Assembly (NCBI RefSeq): GCF_008704205.1
Contig: NZ_VXLC01000008.1
Location: 310,001 to 374,000, forward strand
Reading direction: 5' to 3'
Length of the DNA stretch: 64,000 nt
Source: Nocardia colli
GTDB taxonomy: Bacteria; Actinomycetota; Actinomycetes; Mycobacteriales; Mycobacteriaceae
Both the position numbers and the translations under genes were made by a program. The notes beneath the pieces were generated by a model. It saw only the letters and a program-made list of their open reading frames with translations. It had not been told where the DNA came from and ran no database searches. This document shows, piece after piece, positions 26,637 through 34,760 of the stretch. Within the stretch, counting starts at the first letter, position 1. Every line of letters starts with the position of its first letter.

Positions 26637-27785
26637 ATGACCGCCACCGTGACCTTCCGCCCCGCCTCGCCGCGGCGCGTGGTCGGCGAGCTCGACCATC
26701 GTGCCGACCGCCGCCCCGGCTCCCTGCGCCAACTCGGCCCGAACTGGTTCGCCGCCGTGATGGGCACCGGCATCGTCGCCACCGCGGCGGCCACCCTGCC
26801 GATGCAGTTCCCCGGGTTGCGCGGCGCCGCGACCGTCGTATGGGCCTTGGCCGCCGCGCTGCTGGTGGCCCTGAGCGGCGCGTGGCTCGCGCACCGGGTG
26901 CGTTTTCCCGATACCGCCCGTGATCACCGCAACCACCCGGTGATGTCACAGTTCTTCGGCGCTCCCCCGATGGCGTTGCTGACCGTCGGCGGCGGAACCC
27001 TGCTGCTCGGCGCCGACGTGATCGGCCTGCCGGCCGCCGTGGCCGTCGACTGGGTGCTGTGGACCGCCGGCACCGTCCTCGGCCTGCTGACCGCGGGCGC
27101 CATCCCCTACCGGATGTTCACCAGGCACCGGGCCGAGGCCGATGCCGCCTTCGGTGGCTGGCTGATGCCCGTTGTGCCGCCGATGGTTTCGGCCGCGATG
27201 GGCGCGCTGCTCGTCCCGCACACTCCCGCGGGCCAGTTGCGCTTGACCATGATCCTGTTCTGCGTGGCCATGTTCGGCCTCAGCCTGCTCGCCGCGCTGG
27301 TCACCATCACCATGATCTGGTCCCGCCTGGTGCATCACGGCACCCCCCAGGCAGGCATGGTGCCGACCCTGTGGATCGTGCTCGGCCCGCTCGGCCAATC
27401 GATCACCGCCGCCGGACTTCTCGCCAACGCCGCACCGTTCGCCCTGCCCGACCTGTACGCCAAGGGCTTCCTGGTCTTCTCGGTGATCTACGGCATCGCC
27501 GCCTGGGGCTTCGCCATGCTGTGGCTGACCCTGGCACTGGCCGTCACCGTAAAGACCTACCGCGCAGGCGAATTGACCTTCAACCTGACCTGGTGGGGCT
27601 TCACCTTCCCGCTCGGCACCTGCGTCACCGGCAGCACCGTGCTCTACACCCACACCGGCGCAAACCTGTTCGCCGCCACCGCCGTTGCCCTGTATCTGCT
27701 GCTGGTCGCCGCCTGGTCGGTGGTGGCAGGCGGCACCGCCCGCGGCGTGTTCAGCGGCGACTTGCTCCGTCCCGCGACAGGTTAA
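26637..27785 (+). CDS. TDT family (TehA/SLAC1-like) transporter
   Basis: A 382-residue membrane protein with about ten helices. The first helix WFAAVMGTGIVATAAATLP is characteristic of the tellurite-resistance/dicarboxylate transporter family, as are later segments (PPMALLTVGGGTLLL, WWGFTFPLGT). Family members move sulfite, C4-dicarboxylates or anions. ATG 26637 is used since the longer frame overlaps the LysR gene. The divergent LysR gene, of the CysB/CbbR general type, would suit sulfite control, but this is inference. Confidence 0.85.
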   Translation: MTATVTFRPASPRRVVGELDHRADRRPGSLRQLGPNWFAAVMGTGIVATAAATLPMQFPGLRGAATVVWALAAALLVALSGAWLAHRVRFPDTARDHRNHPVMSQFFGAPPMALLTVGGGTLLLGADVIGLPAAVAVDWVLWTAGTVLGLLTAGAIPYRMFTRHRAEADAAFGGWLMPVVPPMVSAAMGALLVPHTPAGQLRLTMILFCVAMFGLSLLAALVTITMIWSRLVHHGTPQAGMVPTLWIVLGPLGQSITAAGLLANAAPFALPDLYAKGFLVFSVIYGIAAWGFAMLWLTLALAVTVKTYRAGELTFNLTWWGFTFPLGTCVTGSTVLYTHTGANLFAATAVALYLLLVAAWSVVAGGTARGVFSGDLLRPATG

Positions 27786-28639
27786 TCCAGCAGCGGGAAG
27801 CGACCGGAATGCAGCAGACCCGCGATGACGTCCATCTTCGCTTGCGGCGCAGCGTAATCCGGGTGAGCGCGCAGGACGGCGGCCGCGTCGTGTAGCCGGG
27901 CCATCTGCTGCTCGGCCTGCACGACGGTGCGGCCGCCGGGGGTGATCGGGTGGCGGGCGAAGCCGGGTGTGCGCGCATCGACGCGACCGAGGGCGACGGC
28001 CTTGTCCACGCGGCGCGAGCAGCGGCAGAAGGCCTCGGGGTTGGCCAGGCCGCAGGTGGCGGTGAGGAAGTCGCCGAGGCGTTTCTTGGCGCGCTCCAGG
28101 CGCTTTCGGTAAGCGGCGGGGGTGATGCCGAGGATCCAGGCGGCATCGGTGGAGTTGAGTTCGAAGACGTCGCCGAGGACGAAGGCGACCCGCTCGTCGC
28201 GGGCCAGGCATTGCAGCATGGCCTGCGAGCAGGTCAGCCGGACCTCCGCGGTGAGCAGGGTCGCCTCCGGGCCGCGGTAGTCCGCTTCCGCGAGCCCGTC
28301 GGCCAGGCCGTCGCGGTAGGCGTCGAGGCTCAGCTCGGCCGCTTCCTGCGGCGTCTGGCGTTTCAGGTTCAGCAGATAGTTGACGCCGATGCGGTAGGCC
28401 CAGGTCAGCAGCTTCGCCTCGGCGCGCCAGGTGGCGAGGTTGCCGAGGACGCGGAGCAGGATCTCCTGGGTCGCGTCCTCGGCCTCGGCGGGGCGCCACA
28501 CCATGCGCAGGGCGAGCCGGTACAGCGGATCTTGCAGCAGGCGTACTACATCGGCGATCGCGTCGCGCTCCCCGGCAACGGCACGCCCGACCAGCGCCTG
28601 CTCCTCGGCCGGCGCGCCGGTGTGTGCCTCCGTGCTCAT
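27782..28639 (-). CDS. RNA polymerase sigma factor, ECF-like
   Basis: A 285-residue sigma-70 protein: region 2 (LYRLALRMVWRPAEAEDATQEILLRVLGNLATWR, TWAYRIGVNYLLN) and region 4 (AFVLGDVFELNSTDAAWILGITPAAYRKRLERAKKRL). A C-terminal extension of about 90 residues carries a cluster CGLANPEAFCRC followed by SRRV, which may bind metal or sense redox state. No anti-sigma gene is adjacent. ATG 28639 is preferred. The end overlaps the TDT gene's stop by four bases, convergently. Confidence 0.87.
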   Translation of the reverse strand: MSTEAHTGAPAEEQALVGRAVAGERDAIADVVRLLQDPLYRLALRMVWRPAEAEDATQEILLRVLGNLATWRAEAKLLTWAYRIGVNYLLNLKRQTPQEAAELSLDAYRDGLADGLAEADYRGPEATLLTAEVRLTCSQAMLQCLARDERVAFVLGDVFELNSTDAAWILGITPAAYRKRLERAKKRLGDFLTATCGLANPEAFCRCSRRVDKAVALGRVDARTPGFARHPITPGGRTVVQAEQQMARLHDAAAVLRAHPDYAAPQAKMDVIAGLLHSGRFPLLD

Positions 28640-28684
28640 CCCGCCATCCTTCGGCCGGTGGGCGGTGCGGCGCAAGCCGAATTG

Positions 28685-29824
28685 TCAGTAGTCCTTCAGC
28701 GTGAGGAACTCCGGGTCGGCCTCCGGCGGGTTGGCGGCCATGGCGTCGAACACCTCCTGCGGGGGCGGCTCGGCGAACAGCATGCCGACTACTTCGACGG
28801 CGCCTTCCTGATTGGTTTTCACGTACTCGCGCAGCTGATTTTCGTAGGCGGCGAACGCGGCGTCGTGATCGCCTGCGGCAGTGGCCAATTCGCCTGCCAG
28901 GAGGTACGCCCCGATCAGCGCCTGGGAGGTCCCGCGGCCGGACAGCGGCGAGGCGCACGCGCAGGCGTCGCCGAGCAGCACCACCCGCCCTGCCGACCAG
29001 GCGTCCATCACGACCTGGCTGATCGGGGTGAAGTACAGGTCCGACGATGCCGCCAGATCGTCCAGCAGGCGCGGGATCACCCAGCCGTCTCCGGCGAAGT
29101 GTTCCGCGATGATCCGCTTCTGCTCCGCGACGTCGCCTCGGTCGTAGTCGAGCGGGTCCGAGCCGAAGTACAGCGACGCGCGGGCCTCGGCGTTGTCCCT
29201 GGTGCTGAACACATTCGCGGTCCGGCCGCCGGCCAGCTGGCAGCCCCGGCCCTCGTAGTCGAGGCCGAGGAAGTTGTCGGTGGAGAAGATCGCGTTGTAG
29301 ACGCCGAGGTGGTGGATGTAGTCCGCGTGGTCGCCGAAGGCCAGGGCGCGGACCTTCGAGTACAGCCCGTCCGCGCCGACCACCAGGTCGAACCGGCGCG
29401 GCTCGCCGCGTTCGAAGCTGACCAGAACGCCGTCGGCGTCCTCGTCGAGGGCGGTGATCGAGTTGTCGAAGAGGTACTCGGTCGTGTCCTTCGTCAGCGC
29501 GTAGAGGACATCGGTGAGGTCGCTCTTGAGCACCTCCAGCTCACCGGCGAAGATCGCCGCGGGCATGGTCACCACGTGGCGGCCGTCGGGGTCGACCACC
29601 TCGCTGTCGCGAATCGTGGTGCTGTACTTGCGGATCTCGTCGAGGATGCCCATCCGGTCGAGCACCGTCATGGCCTCGCCGCGGAAGTCGACCGCGTAGC
29701 CGCCGGGGCGCGGTGCTGCCGCCCGCTCGACGACGGTCGGGGTGAAGCCGTGCCGGCGCAGCCAGTACGCCAGCGCCGGGCCCGCGACTCCGGCGCCGGA
29801 AATCAGGATGTTCGTGTTCTTCAT
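28685..29824 (-). CDS. FAD-dependent monooxygenase (TetX/PHBH-like)
   Basis: A 379-residue class A flavoprotein monooxygenase: FAD/NAD-binding GAGVAGPALAYWLRRHG, DG motif LVVGADGLYSKVR and second FAD motif GRVVLLGDACACASPLSGRG. The family includes tetracycline-inactivating and polyketide hydroxylases. The ATG at 29824 lies 36 bases from a 32-base inverted repeat and divergent to a GntR-TetR fusion regulator, the common layout for drug- or polyketide-induced monooxygenases. Substrate unknown. Confidence 0.88.
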   Translation of the reverse strand: MKNTNILISGAGVAGPALAYWLRRHGFTPTVVERAAAPRPGGYAVDFRGEAMTVLDRMGILDEIRKYSTTIRDSEVVDPDGRHVVTMPAAIFAGELEVLKSDLTDVLYALTKDTTEYLFDNSITALDEDADGVLVSFERGEPRRFDLVVGADGLYSKVRALAFGDHADYIHHLGVYNAIFSTDNFLGLDYEGRGCQLAGGRTANVFSTRDNAEARASLYFGSDPLDYDRGDVAEQKRIIAEHFAGDGWVIPRLLDDLAASSDLYFTPISQVVMDAWSAGRVVLLGDACACASPLSGRGTSQALIGAYLLAGELATAAGDHDAAFAAYENQLREYVKTNQEGAVEVVGMLFAEPPPQEVFDAMAANPPEADPEFLTLKDY

Positions 29825-29860
29825 GGCGTTCCCACTTCTCTGCACATTCGAGCTGTCGAG

Positions 29861-29892
29861 GTACAACGTACATGCCGATGTGTACGTTGTAC
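29861..29892. promoter_or_regulatory. 32-base perfect inverted repeat operator
   Basis: GTACAACGTACA (29861-29872) and TGTACGTTGTAC (29881-29892) are perfect 12-base arms separated by eight bases, in the 117-base divergent region between the monooxygenase and the fusion regulator. Related sites GTACTAGTGC (29898-29907) and GTACTAGTAC (29946-29955, inside the regulator's first codons) suggest a cluster of regulator sites. Confidence 0.7.
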
Positions 29893-29941
29893 AGACCGTA
29901 CTAGTGCAGATATTGCGAGATGATTAGCTAACATCAGTCAT

Positions 29942-30874
29942 ATGCGTACTAGTACAGCTGGCTCGGCGGACGCCACTCCGCCCTACCTGCGCATCGCCGC
30001 GGAGATCCAGGAACGGATCAGCTCGGGCGAACTGCGGGCCGGCGATCGCGTGCCCTCCGCCCGGCAGATCACCAAGGAGTGGGGCGTCGCCATCGCCACC
30101 GCGACGAAGGTGCTGGCCGTGCTGCGCCAGGCGGGCGCGGCGAAGGCGGTGCCGGGCGTCGGCACCGTGGTGGACAGCTCGCAGGCCGCTCCCGCGCGCG
30201 AGCCCGACACCGAGCTGACCGCGGCGTCGATCGTGCGCGCGGGCATGGCGATCGCCGATGCGGAAGGCTTGCCCGCGCTGTCGATGCGCCGGGTCGCCGC
30301 CGAACTCGGCGTGCCGACGATGTCGCTGTATCGCCATGTGGGCAGCAAGGATCAGCTGGTGCTGCTGATGGCGGACGAGGCCTTCGGCGAGGCCGAACTG
30401 CCCGACCCGCCGCCCGCGGGTTGGCGAGCGCGCCTGGAAGTGCTGGCCCGCCTGCAATGGGCGATGTACCACCGGCATCCGTGGGTGGTCGCCGCGCTCT
30501 GGGTGAATCAGCCGAAGCCGGCGCCGAAGTTGCTGGCGCACACCGAATGGGCCGTGCGCGCGTTCGACGAGCTCGGCCTCGATCCGGACGCCATGATGTA
30601 CGCGCACGTCTCGCTGTACAGCTACGTGCGCGGGATCGCGGTGAACCTCGAACTGGAGGCCGGGATCCGGCGGGCGGGTACGCCGATGGAACCGTGGGAC
30701 GTGCTCGAGCCGGAGTACGAGCAGTTCCTGACCAGCGGCCGCTATCCAACACTGGCAAGCCTGAACGAGCGCAACGACTTCCAGTTCGACATCGACAAGC
30801 TCTTCGATTTCGGCCTGCACCGGCTGCTGGACGGGTTCGCCGCCTTCATCGCGCCGGGTGCGGGACCGGGGTAG
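29942..30874 (+). CDS. GntR-TetR fusion transcriptional regulator
   Basis: A 310-residue protein with two DNA-binding modules. Residues about 14-75 form a GntR winged helix (LRIAAEIQERISSGELRAGDRVPSARQITKEWGV, ATATKVLAVLRQAG). Residues about 95-145 form a TetR helix-turn-helix (ADAEGLPALSMRRVAAELGV, MSLYRHVGSKDQLV), followed by a TetR_C ligand domain. Such fusions are known from actinomycetes. It is divergent from the FAD monooxygenase and likely its repressor. Confidence 0.88.
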   Translation: MRTSTAGSADATPPYLRIAAEIQERISSGELRAGDRVPSARQITKEWGVAIATATKVLAVLRQAGAAKAVPGVGTVVDSSQAAPAREPDTELTAASIVRAGMAIADAEGLPALSMRRVAAELGVPTMSLYRHVGSKDQLVLLMADEAFGEAELPDPPPAGWRARLEVLARLQWAMYHRHPWVVAALWVNQPKPAPKLLAHTEWAVRAFDELGLDPDAMMYAHVSLYSYVRGIAVNLELEAGIRRAGTPMEPWDVLEPEYEQFLTSGRYPTLASLNERNDFQFDIDKLFDFGLHRLLDGFAAFIAPGAGPG

Positions 30875-30895
30875 CCCGGTCCCGCTCACCGATCG

Positions 30896-31771
30896 TCAGG
30901 AGATCGCGGCCGCCACGTCGACCAGCGCGTGCCTGCGCACCCAGTCGGCCACCGCGGCGCCGATCTCGTCCGGCCGATCCTCGGGCGCGTGATGCCCGGC
31001 CGGACCGATCGACGCGACTTCGGCGCTCGCGAAAGTCGTTGCGGCCCAGTCGATCACCTCCGGCGAACCGAGTCCGACGCCGTTCTCCAGTCCCATCACC
31101 AGCTTCGGCACCTCCGGCGATCGGGCCGCCCAGTTCCCGTAGTTGTCCACGATCGCCACCACATCGGCGGGTTCGCCGTCGAGCGGGAACTCGCGCGGCC
31201 ACACCAGCATCGGCTTGCGCGACTCCGGCGTCGGGTACGGCGCGCGGTACACGTCGCGATCCTCGGGCGACAGGTTCGCCACGCCCCTGGGCAGGTTGAA
31301 CTCGATGAACATATTCTCCTCCAGCACCATTCGCTCCCCCTCCGCGCTGCGGAACTTGCGGAACAGCTCGGCGCCGAGCGGCGGCAGTTCGTCCCAGCGC
31401 ATCGGCCGCAGGAAGGTCTCGATCAGCGCGATGCCGCGCACCCGGCCCGGATGGCGTGCGGCCCAGTCCATACCGAGCGCGCCGCCCCAGTCGTGGCCGA
31501 CGATCACCACCTGATCCAATTCCAGCGCGTCGAACCACGCGTCGAGGTAGCGGGCGTGATCGACGAGCCGGTAGCCGCTGTCCGGCTTGCCGGACTCGCC
31601 CATGCCGACGAGATCGGGTGCCAGCGCCCGGGTTTGGCCGGTGACGTGCGGAATCACGTTGCGCCACAGGTGCGAGGACGTGGGGTTGCCGTGCAGGAAC
31701 ACCACCGGCACCGCACCGGTGCCCGCATCGCGGTAGTAGATGAACGAGTCGAGGACGTCGACGGTTGCCAT
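30896..31771 (-). CDS. dhaA: Alpha/beta hydrolase, haloalkane dehalogenase-like
   Basis: A 291-residue protein close to DhaA-type haloalkane dehalogenases. It retains the oxyanion/halide Asn in HGNPTSSHLWRN, nucleophile Asp with adjacent Trp in GHDWGGALG, the acid Glu in ALIETFLRP, and the base His in GPAGHHAPED. The Asn/Trp pair that holds the halide separates this group from ordinary epoxide hydrolases and esterases. Cytoplasmic. A luciferase-like or other activity is possible, so the substrate is not certain. Confidence 0.82.
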   Translation of the reverse strand: MATVDVLDSFIYYRDAGTGAVPVVFLHGNPTSSHLWRNVIPHVTGQTRALAPDLVGMGESGKPDSGYRLVDHARYLDAWFDALELDQVVIVGHDWGGALGMDWAARHPGRVRGIALIETFLRPMRWDELPPLGAELFRKFRSAEGERMVLEENMFIEFNLPRGVANLSPEDRDVYRAPYPTPESRKPMLVWPREFPLDGEPADVVAIVDNYGNWAARSPEVPKLVMGLENGVGLGSPEVIDWAATTFASAEVASIGPAGHHAPEDRPDEIGAAVADWVRRHALVDVAAAIS

Positions 31772-31993
31772 GATCTATCCTTCCGAGGTCCGGCTTGCTT
31801 GCCTTCACTCGGTTTGGACACGGGATATCTCCGCACTGTGACCGTCCGCGGAAGTGACCCTCGTCACCGCTTCGACCGCTCTCCCGCGCGCTGCACAAAT
31901 CCCGCAACTGACCGGCACATCCGTAAGAATCCAGTAGATATAACTACCAGTCTGAAATGAACCTGAGAAAACTCCCGAATCAGACATATCGAC

Positions 31994-32023
31994 TTGCCAA
32001 GATCGAAGCCGGTTATCTACTGT
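31994..32023 (+). promoter_or_regulatory. Promoter-like -35/-10 pair for ncRNA candidate
   Basis: TTGCCA (31994-31999) and TACTGT (32018-32023) are separated by 18 bases, close to a sigma-A-type promoter. A start near 32030 would place the RNA end about 295 bases later at the terminator. Confidence 0.5.
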
Positions 32024-32029
32024 CTCAAT

Positions 32030-32325
32030 ACGTAGCAACGAGCAAGATTCGGGACGGAGCGAAGCGGTGCAGGAGCGAGAGGCGAATTCCCAGTCGTGGG
32101 TAGCACTCTCAGCCGGCCCCGATCGAATCCCGATCTGCCCCTAGTCATCACGAGCGAGCACGCCCGGCGCGGCTCGACATCTCGGGTCCTCCCTCATCGG
32201 CCCTGTGGTGTCGGCGCGTGCGGTAACGGACTGGACAACCAGCCGCACCACCGCGCGACGGACGATCTCCCTCGTGATCAGCCACCCTCGAGTCGGCGCC
32301 GGCACGGCGACTCGAGGGTGGTTTC
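32030..32325 (+). ncRNA. Candidate ~295-nt structured RNA, possibly Ms1-like
   Basis: Between a promoter-like pair and an intrinsic terminator lies a non-coding stretch of about 295 nt. It contains further internal pairing, for example GTGCGG (32218-32223) with CCGCAC (32243-32248). Its length and free-standing layout recall Ms1, the abundant ~300-nt actinobacterial RNA that binds core RNA polymerase. I cannot confirm homology by sequence, so identity is inference. It is not simply the leader of the HNH gene, since the terminator ends 116 bases before that start. Confidence 0.45.
32282..32325 (+). terminator. Strong intrinsic terminator
   Basis: CCACCCTCGAGTCG (32282-32295) pairs perfectly with CGACTCGAGGGTGG (32308-32321) over 14 bases around a 12-base loop, followed by TTTCAT. 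This is one of the most stable simple hairpins in the window and ends the ncRNA candidate. Confidence 0.75.
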
Positions 32326-32441
32326 ATATCAAGCCCCCTTGGCTGTGCGGAACGTCATAGCCCACAATCACTTCCGCGACCTCGCCCTCCGGATACGTTG
32401 GCGCCCGTTATAGTTCAGGGTGGTTGGCGTTAGGAAGCTCG

Positions 32442-33167
32442 ATGAAGTTCACAGTTCAGCGGCTCGCTCTGATAGGGCTGGCCATCGCGACATTCATCGG
32501 AGTGTCCTACTACTACGTGAACCGAGTCGAATCCCCCAAGGCGAATGCCGGCTGCGGCACCGCGCAGGTCTGCGCCAACGCACCGGCCAGCATGCCCAGC
32601 CGGGACGCGCTCGCCCTGCTCGACACGATCCGAGTCGCCGGGCGCGCGGCCAAAACCGGTTACACCCGTGAGCAATTCGGCACCGCCTGGACCGACGACG
32701 TGTCGGTCCCCGGTGGCCACAACAAGTGCGACACCCGCAACGACATCCTGCAACGCGACCTGACCGAGGTCACGTTCAAGGACAACAGCCGCTGCGTCGT
32801 CGCCACCGGCACGCTCAACGATCCGTACACCGGCAAGACGATCAAGTTCGTCCGCGGTCCAAAGACCTCCGACGATGTGCAGATCGACCACATCATCCCG
32901 CTGTCGGACGCCTGGCAGAAAGGCGCGCAACAGCTTTCCGCCGAGCGGCGCCAGGACCTGGCCAACGATCCGCTGAACCTGCAGGCCGTGGACGGTCCGA
33001 CCAACCAGTCCAAGAGCGACTCCGACGCCGCCACCTGGCTGCCGCCGAGCAAGGTTTACTGGTGCGCCTACCTGACCAGGCAGATCCAGGTCAAAGCGGC
33101 CTACCAGCTCTGGGTGACCCAGGCCGAGAAGGACGCCATGACACGGGAACTCACCACCTGCCCCTGA
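32442..33167 (+). CDS. Exported or membrane-anchored HNH nuclease (DUF1524)
   Basis: A 241-residue protein with an N-terminal signal or anchor (LALIGLAIATFIGVSYYY) and a DUF1524-type HNH nuclease domain: DHIIPLSDAWQKGA followed by RQDLANDPLNLQAVDGPTNQSK, with several cysteines. ATG 32442 has AGGA upstream. Such secreted actinobacterial nucleases may degrade extracellular DNA for nutrition or competition. No immunity gene is evident next to it. Confidence 0.87.
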   Translation: MKFTVQRLALIGLAIATFIGVSYYYVNRVESPKANAGCGTAQVCANAPASMPSRDALALLDTIRVAGRAAKTGYTREQFGTAWTDDVSVPGGHNKCDTRNDILQRDLTEVTFKDNSRCVVATGTLNDPYTGKTIKFVRGPKTSDDVQIDHIIPLSDAWQKGAQQLSAERRQDLANDPLNLQAVDGPTNQSKSDSDAATWLPPSKVYWCAYLTRQIQVKAAYQLWVTQAEKDAMTRELTTCP

Positions 33168-33168
33168 T

Positions 33169-34188
33169 TCACGGCATGGTCACGACGACCTTGCCGAACG
33201 GGTTGTCGTCACGGAAGTAGCGGTAGGCCTGCACCGCCTCATCGAACGGGAACACTCGATCGATGAGCGGCCGCATCCGGTGTTCGGTGATCGTCCGGTT
33301 CATCGCCTCGAAGTCGGTGCGGCTGCCGACGGCGATCCGGCGGATCGATACGTACTGCGTGCCGAACACGTCCGCGACCGACTCCACCACCGGCGTCCGT
33401 GCGGCGCCGATCATGGTGACCTGTGTGTTATATCCGCCGGAGCGAACGGATTTCGACAGGGTCGGCAGGCCGACGGCGTCGACCACATGCTCGACGCCGA
33501 GGCCGCCGGTCAGGTCCTGCACCGCCCGATCCCAGTCCGGCGTCTCGGTCGAGACGATCACCTCGTCCGCGCCGAGCTTGCGCAACCCGTCGGCCTTGCC
33601 CGGGCTGGAGGTTACGGAAAAGACCCGCGCGCCCAGCATTTTCGCGTGTTGCACAGCGAACAGGGCGACCGCTCCGCTACCGACGGTCAGCACCGTCTCG
33701 CCGGGCGCGACCGGCACCGGCTTCGTGAGTGCCGCCCACGCAACGACTCCCGCGCAGGTCAGCGTCGCCGCCTCCACGTCGGTCAGGTGCGCGGGCACGT
33801 GCACCACCGAATCCTGCTCGACCACCGCGTAAGTGGCGAGCATGCCGTCGAAGTTGGCGCCGTACTGCTCGGCCGCCATGGCCAGCCGCTGCGGGCCGTC
33901 GACCCACCGGACGAAGTAGCCGGCGGTGACCCGATCGCCGAGCGCGGCCCGGGTCACGTTGCCGCCGACGGCGATCACCTCGCCGACGCCATCGGAGAGC
34001 GGGACGATGCCCGGCGTGGCGGGCAGCGGATAGACGCCGTCCATCAGCATCAGGTCGCGGCGATTGATCGAGGCCGCGCGCACCCGGATCACCACCTGAT
34101 CCGGACCAGGCTCGGGAATTTCTTGCGCCGCGGTGCTCAGGCCGTCGAGGCCGCGCAGCGGATCCAGGTGGTAGGCAACGCCATTCAT
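33169..34188 (-). CDS. Alcohol dehydrogenase/quinone oxidoreductase (MDR family)
   Basis: A 339-residue medium-chain dehydrogenase: GroES-like N-terminal domain (INRRDLMLMDGVYP, TPGIVPLSDGVGEVIAVGG) and Rossmann domain. The catalytic zinc ligands of true ADHs are not evident and the usual GxGxVG reads VGSGAVA, so it resembles zinc-independent NADPH oxidoreductases. It overlaps the upstream NTF2-like gene by four bases (ATGA), so the two are cotranscribed. Substrate unknown. Confidence 0.85.
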   Translation of the reverse strand: MNGVAYHLDPLRGLDGLSTAAQEIPEPGPDQVVIRVRAASINRRDLMLMDGVYPLPATPGIVPLSDGVGEVIAVGGNVTRAALGDRVTAGYFVRWVDGPQRLAMAAEQYGANFDGMLATYAVVEQDSVVHVPAHLTDVEAATLTCAGVVAWAALTKPVPVAPGETVLTVGSGAVALFAVQHAKMLGARVFSVTSSPGKADGLRKLGADEVIVSTETPDWDRAVQDLTGGLGVEHVVDAVGLPTLSKSVRSGGYNTQVTMIGAARTPVVESVADVFGTQYVSIRRIAVGSRTDFEAMNRTITEHRMRPLIDRVFPFDEAVQAYRYFRDDNPFGKVVVTMP

Positions 34189-34631
34189 CGGACACCCACG
34201 ATGTACTGGTGGTCGGACACGATCCGGCCCTCGTCGTCGAGGCCGATGACCTCGAAGCCGCCGCCGGCCACCGTGCCGTCGGCCTTGGCCACCATCGTCC
34301 AGCTCACGCCGATCAGCCCGGCGGGCAACCGGATCGCCGCGTCCTCGACCGCGAATTCGTATTCGCCCGACTCGATGAACATCGCGTAGGCCCGGGTCAC
34401 CCTGCGGTCCAACGCATCATGGCCGCGAACCTCCAGCGGCGGCATCGGGAATTGCAGCTGCTCCGCTGCCTCGCGCATCTCCACCGGCGGGTCCACCAGC
34501 GTCTGCGCACCGGTCGGCGCCCACAGTTCCCGGATCGCCTTGCTGCGCGCCGCCGGGTCGGCCTCGTTCCACTGCGCCGCGTACTGCTCGGCGAAGCGGG
34601 CCAGTTCGTTGTCGTTCAGTTGCTTGCTCAT
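34185..34631 (-). CDS. NTF2-like/SnoaL fold protein
   Basis: A 148-residue cone-fold protein: FAEQYAAQWNEADPAARSKAIRELWAPTGAQTLVDP, then GHDALDRRVTRAYAMF, as in SnoaL-like isomerases and hydratases. ATG 34631 is preferred. It is translated first in a two-gene operon with the oxidoreductase and is divergent from the XRE regulator. Confidence 0.8.
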   Translation of the reverse strand: MSKQLNDNELARFAEQYAAQWNEADPAARSKAIRELWAPTGAQTLVDPPVEMREAAEQLQFPMPPLEVRGHDALDRRVTRAYAMFIESGEYEFAVEDAAIRLPAGLIGVSWTMVAKADGTVAGGGFEVIGLDDEGRIVSDHQYIVGVR

Positions 34632-34760
34632 GACCCAAAGTTTTGCGATCCCGGCGATTCCGCGCGATTCCCGGCAGGGAATAGCCGAACCGCGTCCCAC
34701 CTGCTTGCTCATACCCTGCACGGAATCGCCCTCCATCGCAGGTCAGATAAGAATGGGAAC

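Larger units (their letters stand above)
31772..32441. other. 670-base region with ncRNA candidate
   Basis: No protein gene is supported; the open frame at 32096-32413 has no ribosome site or recognisable composition. The left 200 bases are AT-rich. The right part carries a promoter-like sequence, about 295 transcribable bases and a strong terminator (separate entries), then 120 bases leading to the HNH nuclease gene. Confidence 0.6.

Noticed and set aside
27950..29923. 657-codon plus-strand open frame across the sigma factor and monooxygenase genes
   Set aside because: Both minus-strand proteins have clear families; the plus frame has none.
32096..32413. Open frame of 105 codons in the large gap before the HNH gene
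   Set aside because: No ribosome site, no recognisable composition, and it runs through a perfect terminator hairpin.
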